From positions 1 through 62,411 of the forward strand of contig JAMNYO010000013.1 of the NCBI GenBank assembly GCA_023622765.1: a stretch of DNA of 62,411 bases. The letters are read 5' to 3'. Each line of letters begins with the position of its first letter. The stretch's first letter is position 1. This stretch comes from Bacteroidota bacterium. Lineage in GTDB: Bacteria > Bacteroidota > Bacteroidia > Bacteroidales > Dysgonomonadaceae. The notes under the pieces are model-generated. The model did no database searches, was not told the origin of the DNA, and saw only the letters and a program-made list of their open reading frames with translations. Below, piece by piece: positions 19,409 to 27,957 of this stretch. Position numbers and translations under genes: made by a program.

Positions 19409-19734
19409 CCCCGGAGTTGATGATTACTGGCCAGGATCGTTTTATTACCCTCACGTATTGGAATTTGCCAAACGAGCAGCTGCTCACTTAATCGCCAAAA
19501 AATCTTAATAAACGCGGAATTTCCTAAAACATTGTCGTTCCTAATCCAAAATGACTACTTTTGCAGCGAATTTCCAGTTTCATGTAGAATACGGGGGGAT
19601 TACTGTAGGAAAGGTGTATGCCGTACCGTTAAATGAACATGTGAACGGCTTATACCACACCGTTGGAATACGAGGGAATGGCGTAAACCACACCTTTAAA
19701 GTATTAACCGTAATATAAAAGGAAGAGCATTTGA
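19409..19734 (+). other. Intergenic region upstream of topA
   Basis: No convincing gene. It holds the candidate topA promoter at 19532-19563 and, around 19615-19700, several short related strings (GTGTATGCCGT, ACGGCTTATACCAC, ACACCGTTGG, AAACCACACC) that could fold in the topA leader. The pairing is imperfect and I assign no function. Confidence 0.6.
19532..19563 (+). promoter_or_regulatory. Candidate topA promoter
   Basis: TACTTTTG at 19556-19563 matches the Bacteroidota -7 consensus, with TTG at 19532-19534. The 21-base spacing is slightly long. It would give a leader of about 165 bases before topA. Confidence 0.55.
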
Positions 19735-22191
19735 ATGGAAAAAAACCTGGTTATCGTCGAGTCGCCCGCGAAAGCGAGGACCATTGAAAAATTTCTTGGG
19801 ACAGACTTTCACGTTATGTCAAGCTATGGTCATATACGTGACCTCAAGAAAAAAGATTTCAGCATTGATATTGAAAACGATTTCATGCCCATCTACGAGG
19901 TTCCGGCCGATAAGAAGAAGGTGGTGGCCGAGTTGAAGGCTGCTGCCCAGAAAGCCGATACGGTTTGGCTCGCCTCGGACGAGGACAGGGAGGGGGAAGC
20001 TATTTCGTGGCACCTGTTTGACGAACTGGATTTAAAAGAGGAGAATACCAAGCGAATCGTTTTTCACGAGATAACCAAGAATGCCATTCAAGAGGCTGTG
20101 AAGAACCCCCGCTCCATCGATCAGAATCTGGTGGATGCGCAACAGGCGCGGAGGGTGCTGGACCGTATCGTGGGTTTCGAACTGTCGCCCGTGCTCTGGA
20201 GGAAAATCAAGCCGGCCCTATCCGCGGGGCGGGTACAATCGGTCGCGGTGCGGCTCATCGTGGAGCGGGAGAGGGAGATACAGCAGTTCCAACCGGAAGC
20301 AGCCTACCGTATCGTGGCCATCTTCACGAAGGAGGAGGATGGGCAGTGGCACGAGGTGCGTGCGGAGTACAACAAGCGCTTAAAAACCAAGGAGGAAGCC
20401 TTTGCTTTACTGGAAAAGTTGAAAACCTCCACGTTCAACGTGGAGGAGATCCATACACGGCCGGCCAAGAAAACACCGGCCGCACCGTTTACCACATCTA
20501 CCCTGCAACAGGAAGCCTCGCGTAAGCTGGGCTTCTCGGTGGGGCAGACCATGATGGTGGCTCAGCGGCTATACGAGTCGGGAAAGATCACCTATATGCG
20601 TACTGACTCGGTGAACCTGTCGGGTTTGGCCATCGGTACTGCCAGAAGCGAGATCGTGGAGCAGTATGGAGAGAAGTACCATAAGGCACGCCGCTACGCG
20701 ACCCAGTCGAAGGGTGCTCAGGAGGCACACGAGGCGATACGGCCTACCTACATGAGTCAACATCAGGTGAGCGGAACGGCACAGGAGAAACGGCTTTACG
20801 AGCTGATCTGGAAGCGTACCATCGCCTCGCAGATGGCGGATGCGGAGTTGGAACGGACGACCGCCTATATCGGTATATCAAATGAAGAGGGCAAATTCGT
20901 GGCCAACGGTGAGGTGATCAAGTTCGACGGTTTCTTGCGTGTCTACCTTGAGGGGACGGACGATGAGAACGTGGAGAAAGAGGAGGGGGTACTCCCGCCA
21001 ATCAAAAAGGGAGAGGCCTTGGCCATGCAGGAGACGACAGCCACGGAGCGTTTCACACAACGACCTCCTAGATACACGGAAGCCGCGTTGGTGCGTAAGA
21101 TGGAGGAGCTGGGCATAGGCCGCCCCTCCACGTACGCACCTACCATCTCTACCATCATCACCCGCGAATACGTGGATAAAGGGAACATCGAAGGGGTGGA
21201 GCGTGCCTACAACGTCCTCACACTTAAAAAGGGGACGATCAAGGAGGTGAATAAGAAGGAGATGGTCGGTGTCGATAAGAACAAGTTGTTCCCCACTGAC
21301 ATAGGTGTGGTGGTGAATGATTTCTTGGTGGAGTACTTCCCATCGATCGTAGATTACAACTTTACCGCCCGGGTCGAGAAGAATTTTGATAAGATTGCCG
21401 AAGGGAAAGCGCGATGGAACGAGTCGATCGCCGAATTTTACGACTTCTTCCACCCTAAGGTGGAGGAGATTTCCCAGATGCGCACCGAGCACAAGGTGGG
21501 TGAACGGGTGCTGGGCACCGATCCCAAGACGGGACGGCAGGTGTCGGTGAAAATCGGCCGTTATGGCCCTATGGCGCAGATAGGTACGCAGGACGAGGAG
21601 GAGAAACCCCTCTTTGCCTCGTTGCAGAAATCGCAGTCAATCGAGACCATTACCCTAGAAGAGACGCTGAAGCTGTTCGAGTTGCCCCGAATTGTGGGCG
21701 AGTTTCGGGGGAAAGAAGTGGTAATCGGGGTGGGACGGTTTGGTCCCTACGTGCGTCACGCTGGTAAGTTCGTATCACTTCCGAAAGGGATGGATCCGCA
21801 CGAGATTGAGTTGGACGAGGCTATCGGCTTAATCGAAGCGAAAGAGAAGAAGGACCTGGAGAGGATCATACGGACTTTCGACGAGGAGCCCGAACTGCAA
21901 GTGTTGAACGGACGATACGGCCCCTACATCGTGTATAAGAAATCGAACTATAAGATCCCGAAGACGGTGGATCCTCACGCCCTTACTGTAGAGGAGTGCA
22001 TGAAGATCATCGAGGATTCGGACAGAAGTAAACCGACCAAAAGAGCGACGTCCAGGAGAGCGACTACAGGGAAAACCACCACAAAAAAAACCACTTCTGG
22101 GAAAAAAGCGGCCAAGGGAAAGACTGCAGGGAAATCAACTGCAGGGAAATCAACCACAGGAAAGAGAGCGGCAAAAAAAACCAAAAAATAG
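19735..22191 (+). CDS. topA: DNA topoisomerase I (type IA)
   Basis: 818 residues. Toprim domain at the start (NLVIVESPAKARTIEKFLG; acidic DEDREGEAISWHL), and the active-site tyrosine in ITYMRTDSVNLSG near residue 287. The C-terminal part lacks zinc-finger cysteines; instead it has repeated Topo_C_Rpt units (GRYGPMAQIG, GRFGPYVRHAGKFVSLPKG, NGRYGPYIVYKKSNYKIPK), followed by a Lys/Thr/Gly-rich tail of about 50 residues that likely contacts DNA nonspecifically. It relaxes negative supercoils. Complete, with no lesion visible. Convergent with the chromate-transporter pair. Confidence 0.97.
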   Translation: MEKNLVIVESPAKARTIEKFLGTDFHVMSSYGHIRDLKKKDFSIDIENDFMPIYEVPADKKKVVAELKAAAQKADTVWLASDEDREGEAISWHLFDELDLKEENTKRIVFHEITKNAIQEAVKNPRSIDQNLVDAQQARRVLDRIVGFELSPVLWRKIKPALSAGRVQSVAVRLIVEREREIQQFQPEAAYRIVAIFTKEEDGQWHEVRAEYNKRLKTKEEAFALLEKLKTSTFNVEEIHTRPAKKTPAAPFTTSTLQQEASRKLGFSVGQTMMVAQRLYESGKITYMRTDSVNLSGLAIGTARSEIVEQYGEKYHKARRYATQSKGAQEAHEAIRPTYMSQHQVSGTAQEKRLYELIWKRTIASQMADAELERTTAYIGISNEEGKFVANGEVIKFDGFLRVYLEGTDDENVEKEEGVLPPIKKGEALAMQETTATERFTQRPPRYTEAALVRKMEELGIGRPSTYAPTISTIITREYVDKGNIEGVERAYNVLTLKKGTIKEVNKKEMVGVDKNKLFPTDIGVVVNDFLVEYFPSIVDYNFTARVEKNFDKIAEGKARWNESIAEFYDFFHPKVEEISQMRTEHKVGERVLGTDPKTGRQVSVKIGRYGPMAQIGTQDEEEKPLFASLQKSQSIETITLEETLKLFELPRIVGEFRGKEVVIGVGRFGPYVRHAGKFVSLPKGMDPHEIELDEAIGLIEAKEKKDLERIIRTFDEEPELQVLNGRYGPYIVYKKSNYKIPKTVDPHALTVEECMKIIEDSDRSKPTKRATSRRATTGKTTTKKTTSGKKAAKGKTAGKSTAGKSTTGKRAAKKTKK

Positions 22192-22315
22192 ATGTTTGCT
22201 CTTGTTGGGGATTTAGGGTGTAGTGATCAGGATCAAGGATTCGGATATGCTACTTGTTCAGATTTGCTACTGGAATTAAATCCCCGTTAGGGAACATAAA
22301 TCCTTGTCAGGTTAT

Positions 22316-22882
22316 TCAAAAGGGGTAATAGAGGAAGAAACCCGCGATACCCGCCAGCACGATGAGCAGGATGGGATCCACCTTTTTAAACGACGCCACA
22401 AACACCACCGCGAAGATAATCCAACTCTTGTAATCAACGAAGTTGTGCCCGTTCATCAGCATCAAGGCAGCTGAGGCAATGAGCCCGATGATGGCCGGCT
22501 TGAGTACCGATAGGGACGCCCGCATCCACGGGTTGTTCTTCAAGCGGAAAAACGATACGGTGACGATCGTCATTAGGATGAACGAGGGGATACTCACCGA
22601 GAGGGTGCAGATGGCGGAGCCCAGGACGGCGTATCCCGGGGAGTAGCCCATGCCTGCGACGGCCGTGTACCCCACGTACGTGGCCGAATTGAACGCGATG
22701 GGACCCGGTGTGGCCTGCGAGATGGCCACAATATCGGTAAAGTCGTTGATTGAAAGCCAACCGTGCAAGTTCACCACTTCACGCTGGATCAGCGGCAGCA
22801 TGGCATAGCCGCCCCCGAAGCCGAACAGTCCGATTTTGAAGAACGACAGGAAAAGGGCCAGGTATAGATCAATCAGTTCCAT
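22316..22882 (-). CDS. Chromate transporter family protein, short CHR subunit 2
   Basis: 188 residues, a single CHR domain with GLFGFGGGYAMLPLIQREVV near the N-terminus and ISQATPGPIAFNSATYVGY, both signature motifs of the CHR superfamily, plus about six hydrophobic segments. Short-chain CHR proteins work as pairs of oppositely oriented halves. It overlaps its partner upstream by 14 bases. Physiological substrate in anaerobes is uncertain; chromate or sulfate antiport is the classical role. Between it and topA a 9-bp inverted repeat (22207-22215 with 22277-22285) exists, with no T-run. Confidence 0.92.
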   Translation of the reverse strand: MELIDLYLALFLSFFKIGLFGFGGGYAMLPLIQREVVNLHGWLSINDFTDIVAISQATPGPIAFNSATYVGYTAVAGMGYSPGYAVLGSAICTLSVSIPSFILMTIVTVSFFRLKNNPWMRASLSVLKPAIIGLIASAALMLMNGHNFVDYKSWIIFAVVFVASFKKVDPILLIVLAGIAGFFLYYPF

Positions 22883-23447
22883 CTCTCTTTCCAGTGATTC
22901 GTTTCAAGTAAACGAAGTGAAGAATTCCCAGGAGGATGGCCACCAGCACGATAATGACTGGGGAAACCTTAAGGAGCCATACCGATAACGCGACGGCTAC
23001 GGGAATCCACAGGGTTGAACGCTTCACCCCGGCCGACTTGCCCAGGCCCAAGAGCGGGGCAGCAATAAGGGCTACCACCGCCGGGCGGATGCCCTTGAAC
23101 ACGCTTTCAACCACGGGGTTATCCTTGAACTGGGTGAATACCATGGCGATAAGGAGAATCACGATGAAGGAGGGGAGGATGATGCCTGCGGCGGTAGAAA
23201 GGCTGCCTTTGAAACCCATCCGCTTGCGTCCCACGAAGACGGCCGTGTTCAATGCGATGGGGCCGGGCATAGACTGAGCCAGTGCCAGCATGTCCATGAA
23301 CTCATCATCGATCAGCCACCCCTTTTTGTGGACCACCTCCGTACGGATGATGGGAATCATGGCGTAACCCCCACCAAACGTGAACGCTCCGATTTTAAAA
23401 AACAGCAGGAAAAGTTCCCAACAATGTTTTATCCCGCTCATCTTCAC
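22869..23447 (-). CDS. Chromate transporter family protein, short CHR subunit 1
   Basis: 192 residues with GAFTFGGGYAMIPIIRTEVV and LAQSMPGPIALNTAVFVG, the paired CHR signatures, and a hydrophobic pattern like that of its downstream partner. The two genes overlap by 14 bases and are surely co-translated. Directly upstream (9-60 bases before the start) lies the terminator end of the candidate structured RNA, so these genes may be read through from that element or have their own weak promoter. Confidence 0.92.
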   Translation of the reverse strand: MKMSGIKHCWELFLLFFKIGAFTFGGGYAMIPIIRTEVVHKKGWLIDDEFMDMLALAQSMPGPIALNTAVFVGRKRMGFKGSLSTAAGIILPSFIVILLIAMVFTQFKDNPVVESVFKGIRPAVVALIAAPLLGLGKSAGVKRSTLWIPVAVALSVWLLKVSPVIIVLVAILLGILHFVYLKRITGKRDGTD

Positions 23448-23455
23448 ATGTTTTG

Positions 23456-23723
23456 GACAATAGAAAAAGCAGATTGCAAAAGAGGGTATCTATTGGCAAT
23501 CTGCTTTTATAAGAAGCCGCATCGGTGGAATAAGCCGAAACTCCCTATGACAGGATTTGAGTGTCTTGGTATCTCTGTAATCCGCTGTTCCGATACATCG
23601 AAATCCCGAAGGATGCGGCCCGCCATTAATACCAAAAACGTTTCTCGGTTTCGAAAATGTTATTGATGAGTTTCCCAATCGACCAATGCGGCAATAACTC
23701 ATTCACTCGCTTTTTCTATTGTC
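23456..23723 (-). ncRNA. Candidate structured non-coding RNA or regulatory leader
   Basis: Between a strong minus-strand promoter and a terminator lies about 250 bases of highly self-complementary sequence without a believable protein. Perfect 15-base ends pair (23456-23470 with 23709-23723). Inside: 23659-23665 with 23692-23698; a UUCG tetraloop hairpin at 23603-23614 (ATCC-TTCG-GGAT on the minus strand); 23516-23523 with 23612-23619 (GCCGCATC/GATGCGGC); and 23566-23572 with 23629-23635 (TTGGTAT/ATACCAA). The last two helices cross, giving a pseudoknot or two exclusive folds. The end sequence can pair either with the 5' end or in the terminator hairpin, so a switch is possible. I cannot match it to a known RNA family; I see no RNase P, tmRNA or 4.5S hallmarks. 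An alternative is a small inverted-repeat element without target duplication. Confidence 0.55.
23465..23507 (-). terminator. Terminator at the end of the candidate RNA
   Basis: AAAAGCAGATTGC (23495-23507 on the minus strand) pairs perfectly over 13 bases with GCAATCTGCTTTT, with an 18-base loop, followed by T-rich sequence on the minus strand. It lies directly before the chromate-transporter pair, so it could end an independent RNA or act as an attenuator. Confidence 0.75.
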
Positions 23724-23754
23724 AAAGATAGGGTGTAAAAACGAAACGACCAAA
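23723..23754 (-). promoter_or_regulatory. Strong Bacteroidota promoter for the candidate RNA
   Basis: On the minus strand TTTG (23754-23751), 20 bases, then TATCTTTG (23730-23723): a near-perfect match to the Bacteroidota TTTG/TAnnTTTG consensus. Transcription would begin near 23716. Confidence 0.75.
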
Positions 23755-23956
23755 TAATTTTCACTTTTTTTTTGCCCTTAAACCGCTTTTTTACCGTTAA
23801 ACGGTACGTTTTAACAAACTCCTCTTGTTAACAGGCTGTTATCGGGTCATAAAAAGAAGCCTAGCCAATGCGGCTAGGCTTCCAAGAGTACGTGGCGAGG
23901 TTTCTTAGAGACCATGTGGCAAGAATCTCGCCCTTTATTGTTCTGCTGTTGGGTTG
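23724..23956. other. Intergenic region between candidate RNA and trpB2
   Basis: No gene seen. It contains the RNA promoter, an odd palindrome TACCGTTAAACGGTA near 23793-23807, a nearby inverted repeat TTAACAA/TTGTTAA, and the trpB2 terminator. The palindrome is operator-like but unassigned. Confidence 0.5.
23857..23881 (-). terminator. trpB2 terminator
   Basis: Perfect 10-bp stem AAGCCTAGCC/GGCTAGGCTT with a five-base loop, followed on the minus strand by CTTTTTATG. It lies about 75 bases past the trpB2 stop and should end that transcript. Confidence 0.85.
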
Positions 23957-25315
23957 TTATTCCGCTGCAAGGAACCGTTGAATATCCTCGTCGCTCACCT
24001 CATGGTCGGTAAGGTCGCCGGCCAGGTACTGGTCGTACGCGCTCATATCCACCAGCCCATGGCCGGAGAGGTTGAACAGGATGGTTTTGGATTGTCCCTC
24101 TTCTTTGGCTTTCAGCGCCTCGCGAATAGCTACGGCGATCGCGTGCGTAGACTCCGGTGCGGGAACGATCCCCTCGGTCTGGGCAAAGAGTATGCCCGCC
24201 TCGAACGACTCCAACTGCTTCACGCTAACAGCCTCGATCAGCCCATCTTTCAGTAGCTGGCTCACGATACTCCCGGCACCGTGGTAGCGCAACCCACCCG
24301 CGTGGATGTTGGCCGGTGCGAACTTATGCCCCAACGTGTACATTGGGATGAGAGGGGTGAAGCCGGTCTCATCGCCAAAGTCGTACCTGAACTCTCCCCG
24401 GGTCAGTTTAGGGCATGATGCCGGTTCAACAGCCAGGAATCGGCAGTTATTCTTGCCCGCGATCTTATGGCGCAGGAACGGGAAGGAGATACCGGAAAAG
24501 TTGGATCCTCCACCGAAGCAGCCGATGACCACGTCGGGATAGACCCCGGCCATCTCCATTTGCTTTTCCGCTTCCAGTCCGATAACGGTTTGGTGTAGAG
24601 ACACGTGGTTGAGTACGCTGCCTAGCGCGTACTTGCAGTTGGGCGTCTGTATGGCCAGCTCAATCGCTTCCGAAATGGCGGTACCCAAGCTGCCTTGGTA
24701 GTTGGGCGTATCGGTAATAATCTTGCGTCCCGTTTTGGTCGACATGCTGGGCGAGGCAATCACCTGCGCCCCCCAGGTCTGCATGAGCGAGCGACGGTAC
24801 GGCTTTTGCTCGTAGCTGATCTTTACCATGTATACGGCCAGTTCTATCCCGAATGTCTTTGCGGCAAAAGCCAAGGCGGTACCCCACTGGCCTGCTCCCG
24901 TCTCAGTGGTCAGGTTGGTGACCCCTTCAATCTTATTGTAGTAGGCCTGTGGCAATGCCGTGTTAAGCTTATGCGACCCTACCGGGCTCACGCTCTCGTT
25001 CTTGAAGTAGATACGTGCTGGTGTATCCAGTGCCTTCTCAAGATCAGTGGCCCGTACCAACGGGGTGGGGCGGTATATCTTGTACTTCTCCCTCACCACT
25101 TCGGGGATGTCAATCCACGTGTCGGTTTGGTTTACTTCCTGGCGGGAGAGCTCTTCGGAAAATATAGGGAAAAGATCCTCCGCCTTGATTGGCTCTTTCG
25201 TCCCCGGGTGGATCATGGGGAGCGGTTTGTTTTTCATCTCGGCCGTTATATTATACCACTGGGTGGGTATATCGGCCTCTGAGAGCAAGAATTTTTTTCT
25301 TTTTTCCATCATCAT
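23957..25315 (-). CDS. trpB: TrpB2-type tryptophan synthase beta chain
   Basis: 452 residues, longer than canonical TrpB1 and with the TrpB2 N-terminus (SEADIPTQWYN). The PLP lysine lies in PVGSHKLNTA (Lys 116) and the phosphate loop in CFGGGSNFSG. It makes tryptophan from indole and serine and is often found without trpA, serving indole salvage. It stands alone here, with its own terminator and a plausible minus-strand -7 box (TACTTTTG, 25440-25433). Three Met codons open the frame (25315, 25312, 25309); which is used cannot be settled. Confidence 0.94.
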   Translation of the reverse strand: MMMEKRKKFLLSEADIPTQWYNITAEMKNKPLPMIHPGTKEPIKAEDLFPIFSEELSRQEVNQTDTWIDIPEVVREKYKIYRPTPLVRATDLEKALDTPARIYFKNESVSPVGSHKLNTALPQAYYNKIEGVTNLTTETGAGQWGTALAFAAKTFGIELAVYMVKISYEQKPYRRSLMQTWGAQVIASPSMSTKTGRKIITDTPNYQGSLGTAISEAIELAIQTPNCKYALGSVLNHVSLHQTVIGLEAEKQMEMAGVYPDVVIGCFGGGSNFSGISFPFLRHKIAGKNNCRFLAVEPASCPKLTRGEFRYDFGDETGFTPLIPMYTLGHKFAPANIHAGGLRYHGAGSIVSQLLKDGLIEAVSVKQLESFEAGILFAQTEGIVPAPESTHAIAVAIREALKAKEEGQSKTILFNLSGHGLVDMSAYDQYLAGDLTDHEVSDEDIQRFLAAE

Positions 25316-25665
25316 TTGTTGTTTGAAATTAAAGTTTCTTAGAGTTTTATATTTAATATGAGTTGAATTCGTTACGCCGTTTATCTTTTGTCATTTTGAT
25401 CGAATTCGTGCGAGATAACCAATAATTCGTGCAAAAGTATAAAATATTTCCGACAGATTATAACGTACATGAGCAAACGTTCCTTAATAAACATTACCGT
25501 ATTTCTTTCTCCAGCATTGTGCAAGTGAACTTATCCTACGCTCGCTCAGTTCATCGAAACGCGAAAAACCATACAAGGTATCTTGTAAAGTATGTTAAGA
25601 CTATGAAAACCGTATTGGGTTTTCAAGTTTTCCGTGCTATCTTCGCAGCTTCTTACGGACAAGTT
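25316..25665. other. Divergent intergenic region between trpB2 and the TetR gene
   Basis: No gene. It holds the TetR-operon promoter (25615-25645), a possible trpB2 -7 box, and at 25523-25561 a string beginning CAAGTGAACTTATCCT that partly resembles one downstream of rplU (41783-41815), perhaps a dispersed repeat. Confidence 0.5.
25615..25645 (+). promoter_or_regulatory. Promoter of the TetR-efflux operon
   Basis: TTG (25615-25617), 20 bases, TATCTTCG (25638-25645). This is one mismatch from the Bacteroidota consensus, and the TetR ATG follows 20 bases later. It supports choosing the 25666 start and is a natural site for TetR autoregulation. Confidence 0.6.
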
Positions 25666-26283
25666 ATGGAGACAAAAGAACGAATCATACGAAAAGCCTC
25701 GGAACTTTTTTACCAATATGGCATTAGAAGCGTTTCGATGGATGAGTTGGCTTCCTCTTTAAATATATCCAAACGCACTATTTACGAGACCTTTAAGGAT
25801 AAGGAAGAGATCCTTTTATCGGTTATTTCCGCGATGAAAGCGCAGCGAAAGGCCGATTTCGAGTCGTTGGTATCCGATGCAAGTAACGTGATAGAGGTGT
25901 TTATTGCGATCATCGAGATTCATCAAACGGTTCCCGCGTGTTGCGACAGGTTCTACGATGAAATTCACCGTTATTACCCTAGGGTATCCCGATTTATCCA
26001 TGATCTGAACAAGGAGAATAACCGGAAACTCCGCTCATTTTTGAAGAATGGTATTAAACAGGGGTACGTGCGTGATGACCTGAATGTAAAGGTAGCTGCT
26101 TTTCTCGTGGAGGAGAGCACGTTTACCTACGCCTTCGCCAATCAGCGGAAAAGGCCGAAGTTCTCCTACCACGAACTGTTTTACACGATGATGATCAACT
26201 TTTTACGGGGTATCTCTACCACGAAAGGAATCGAGATAATTGATGACTACTTGGCAAAAAAAAGGAACAAAACCAATAAGTAA
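25666..26283 (+). CDS. TetR/AcrR-family regulator of the efflux operon
   Basis: 205 residues from the ATG at 25666. The longer open frame upstream (from 25429) reads through the promoter and is not family-like. N-terminal DNA-binding domain: TKERIIRKASELFYQYGIRSV, then MDELASSLNISKRTIYETFKDKEEIL. The C-terminal ligand domain is divergent. Its stop overlaps the next ATG by one base (TAATG), implying translational coupling with the TolC-like gene. It probably represses the operon and is relieved by a substrate of the pump. Confidence 0.93.
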   Translation: METKERIIRKASELFYQYGIRSVSMDELASSLNISKRTIYETFKDKEEILLSVISAMKAQRKADFESLVSDASNVIEVFIAIIEIHQTVPACCDRFYDEIHRYYPRVSRFIHDLNKENNRKLRSFLKNGIKQGYVRDDLNVKVAAFLVEESTFTYAFANQRKRPKFSYHELFYTMMINFLRGISTTKGIEIIDDYLAKKRNKTNK

Positions 26284-27842
26284 TGGAACCGATGAAAGAA
26301 CCCAACTTGAGATTATTTGGAAAATGGGCATTGGGCGCTGCCTTGCTGCTCGGCTTTAGTGGTACGCCCACAGCGTATGGCAATACGCCTACAGCACTCG
26401 CTTTTTCCAACAGACCTTCCGCGGATGGATTCACCAACGCGTCTACCGTCCTCGTGCAGACGGCCGATAGCTTGGTAATCGACCTGAAGACAGCGCTTGA
26501 GATCGCGCTGAGCGAGAACCCCACGGTGAAGGTGGCCGATATGGAGATCGAGAAGAAGCAGTACGCGAAGAAAGTGGCTTATGGCAGTTTGATGCCCCAG
26601 GTGGACCTGATAGGGCTCTACCAGCGCGCCATCGAGCGGCAGACCGTTTATTTCGACGAAGGCTTCGGCTTTGGTGGTGGCGACATCGATCCCACCCAGT
26701 ACACCCCCGAGGAGTTGCAGGTCATGCAGGTGCTGGGTAAGATGATGGGCGGTGGCGGTGACAAGGGTTCATCGTCCGAGGGGATTCAGATGGGCCGCTT
26801 TAACGTCTGGTCGGCCGGTATGAACGTGAGCCTCCCCCTCGTGGTTCCCTCCCTCTGGAAGAACATTCAAATGAGCGAGGTGGATATCCATATCGCCATG
26901 GAACAGGCCCGCGGGTCGCGGATCAACCTGGTGAATCAAGTGAAGAAGGCATTCTATAGCCTCTTGCTGGCACAGGATAGCTACCGCGTCTTCAAGCAGA
27001 CCTACGAGACCGACTCGATAAACCTCGTGAACATTCGCAACCGCTATGACCAAGGGGTGGTAGCAGAGTATGACGTGATCACGGCCGATGTGCGACTAAA
27101 GAGCCTGATTCCCAATATACTTCAGTCGGAGAACATGATGAAGATTGCCGACCTGCAGCTGAAGATGCTGATGGGAATCGATTCGGAAGTACCGATCAAG
27201 GTGGAGGGGTCGCTTGACCAGTACAGGAGTACCCTGTTCAATGCCGTGATCCCTGCGGACACGTCACTCGTGAATAACAGCGATATCAAGCAGTTCGATC
27301 TGCAGGCCAAGCAGCTGCAGAACGTTCACGAGCTGCAGAAGTTGCAGTACGCGCCGTCACTGGTCTCCTCGTTCAACTGGACCTACATGAGCCAGAACAA
27401 CGATTTCCGCTTCCGGGATTACCGCTGGGATCCCTATTCCATGCTGGGATTCACCCTGCAGATACCCATTTTTAGCGGTGGAAAACGGTACCACAACGTG
27501 AAGCAGTCGCAAATGCAGCTTTGGCAACTGGATGAGCAGCGCAAAGAGGTGGAGCGGGGACTGAAGCTGGCTATCAAGAACAATTATAACTTGATCAACA
27601 AGAATATCGAGCAGATCGTGGCTACCGAGTCGTCCGTGGCACAAGCCCGCAAAGGGCAAGAGATCACGCTCAAGCGCTATGAAACCGGTATGGGTACTAT
27701 CGTGGAGGTGAACGCGGCGGCCTTGGCGGTCGTCAGTGCCGAGTTGCAGTACAGGAATGCGATATACGACTACCTGGCTGCTAAAGCCGATTTAGAAAAG
27801 GTGCTGGGATACGATATCGAACCGGTTAATTTCGATGAGTGA
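26283..27842 (+). CDS. TolC-like outer-membrane efflux protein
   Basis: 519 residues. Two outer-membrane-efflux repeats rich in Gln/Asn/Leu helices: ALEIALSENPTVKVADMEIEKKQ and KKAFYSLLLAQDSYRVFKQTYE, then the second half RKGQEITLKRYETGMGTIVEVNAAALAVVSAELQYRNAIYDYLAAKADLEK at its end. A Gly-rich/acidic insertion near residues 125-165 (GFGFGGGDIDPTQ, MMGGGGDKGSSSEG) sits in an exposed loop. It forms the outer channel of a tripartite pump with the downstream adaptor and RND protein. Confidence 0.93.
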   Translation: MEPMKEPNLRLFGKWALGAALLLGFSGTPTAYGNTPTALAFSNRPSADGFTNASTVLVQTADSLVIDLKTALEIALSENPTVKVADMEIEKKQYAKKVAYGSLMPQVDLIGLYQRAIERQTVYFDEGFGFGGGDIDPTQYTPEELQVMQVLGKMMGGGGDKGSSSEGIQMGRFNVWSAGMNVSLPLVVPSLWKNIQMSEVDIHIAMEQARGSRINLVNQVKKAFYSLLLAQDSYRVFKQTYETDSINLVNIRNRYDQGVVAEYDVITADVRLKSLIPNILQSENMMKIADLQLKMLMGIDSEVPIKVEGSLDQYRSTLFNAVIPADTSLVNNSDIKQFDLQAKQLQNVHELQKLQYAPSLVSSFNWTYMSQNNDFRFRDYRWDPYSMLGFTLQIPIFSGGKRYHNVKQSQMQLWQLDEQRKEVERGLKLAIKNNYNLINKNIEQIVATESSVAQARKGQEITLKRYETGMGTIVEVNAAALAVVSAELQYRNAIYDYLAAKADLEKVLGYDIEPVNFDE

Positions 27843-27957
27843 TCATCTGTAATGGAGTACGTAACAGCGATAAAAAGAAATATAGAAAGATAGGGTATAG
27901 CGATAAATAACCAATAACTGGTCGACAGAAATGCAAATAAACTATATAACGAATTAT

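Noticed and set aside
20878-21492. 204-codon frame antisense to topA
   Set aside because: Shadow of an intact, well-conserved topA; no recognisable domain.
22207-22285. Terminator between topA and the CHR pair
   Set aside because: The 9-bp inverted repeat has a loop of about 60 bases and no T-run in either direction.
23490-23702. 70-codon minus-strand frame between promoter and terminator
   Set aside because: Its stop lies inside the terminator hairpin, it shows no protein-family features, and the DNA is dominated by RNA-like pairing. Kept as ncRNA candidate instead.
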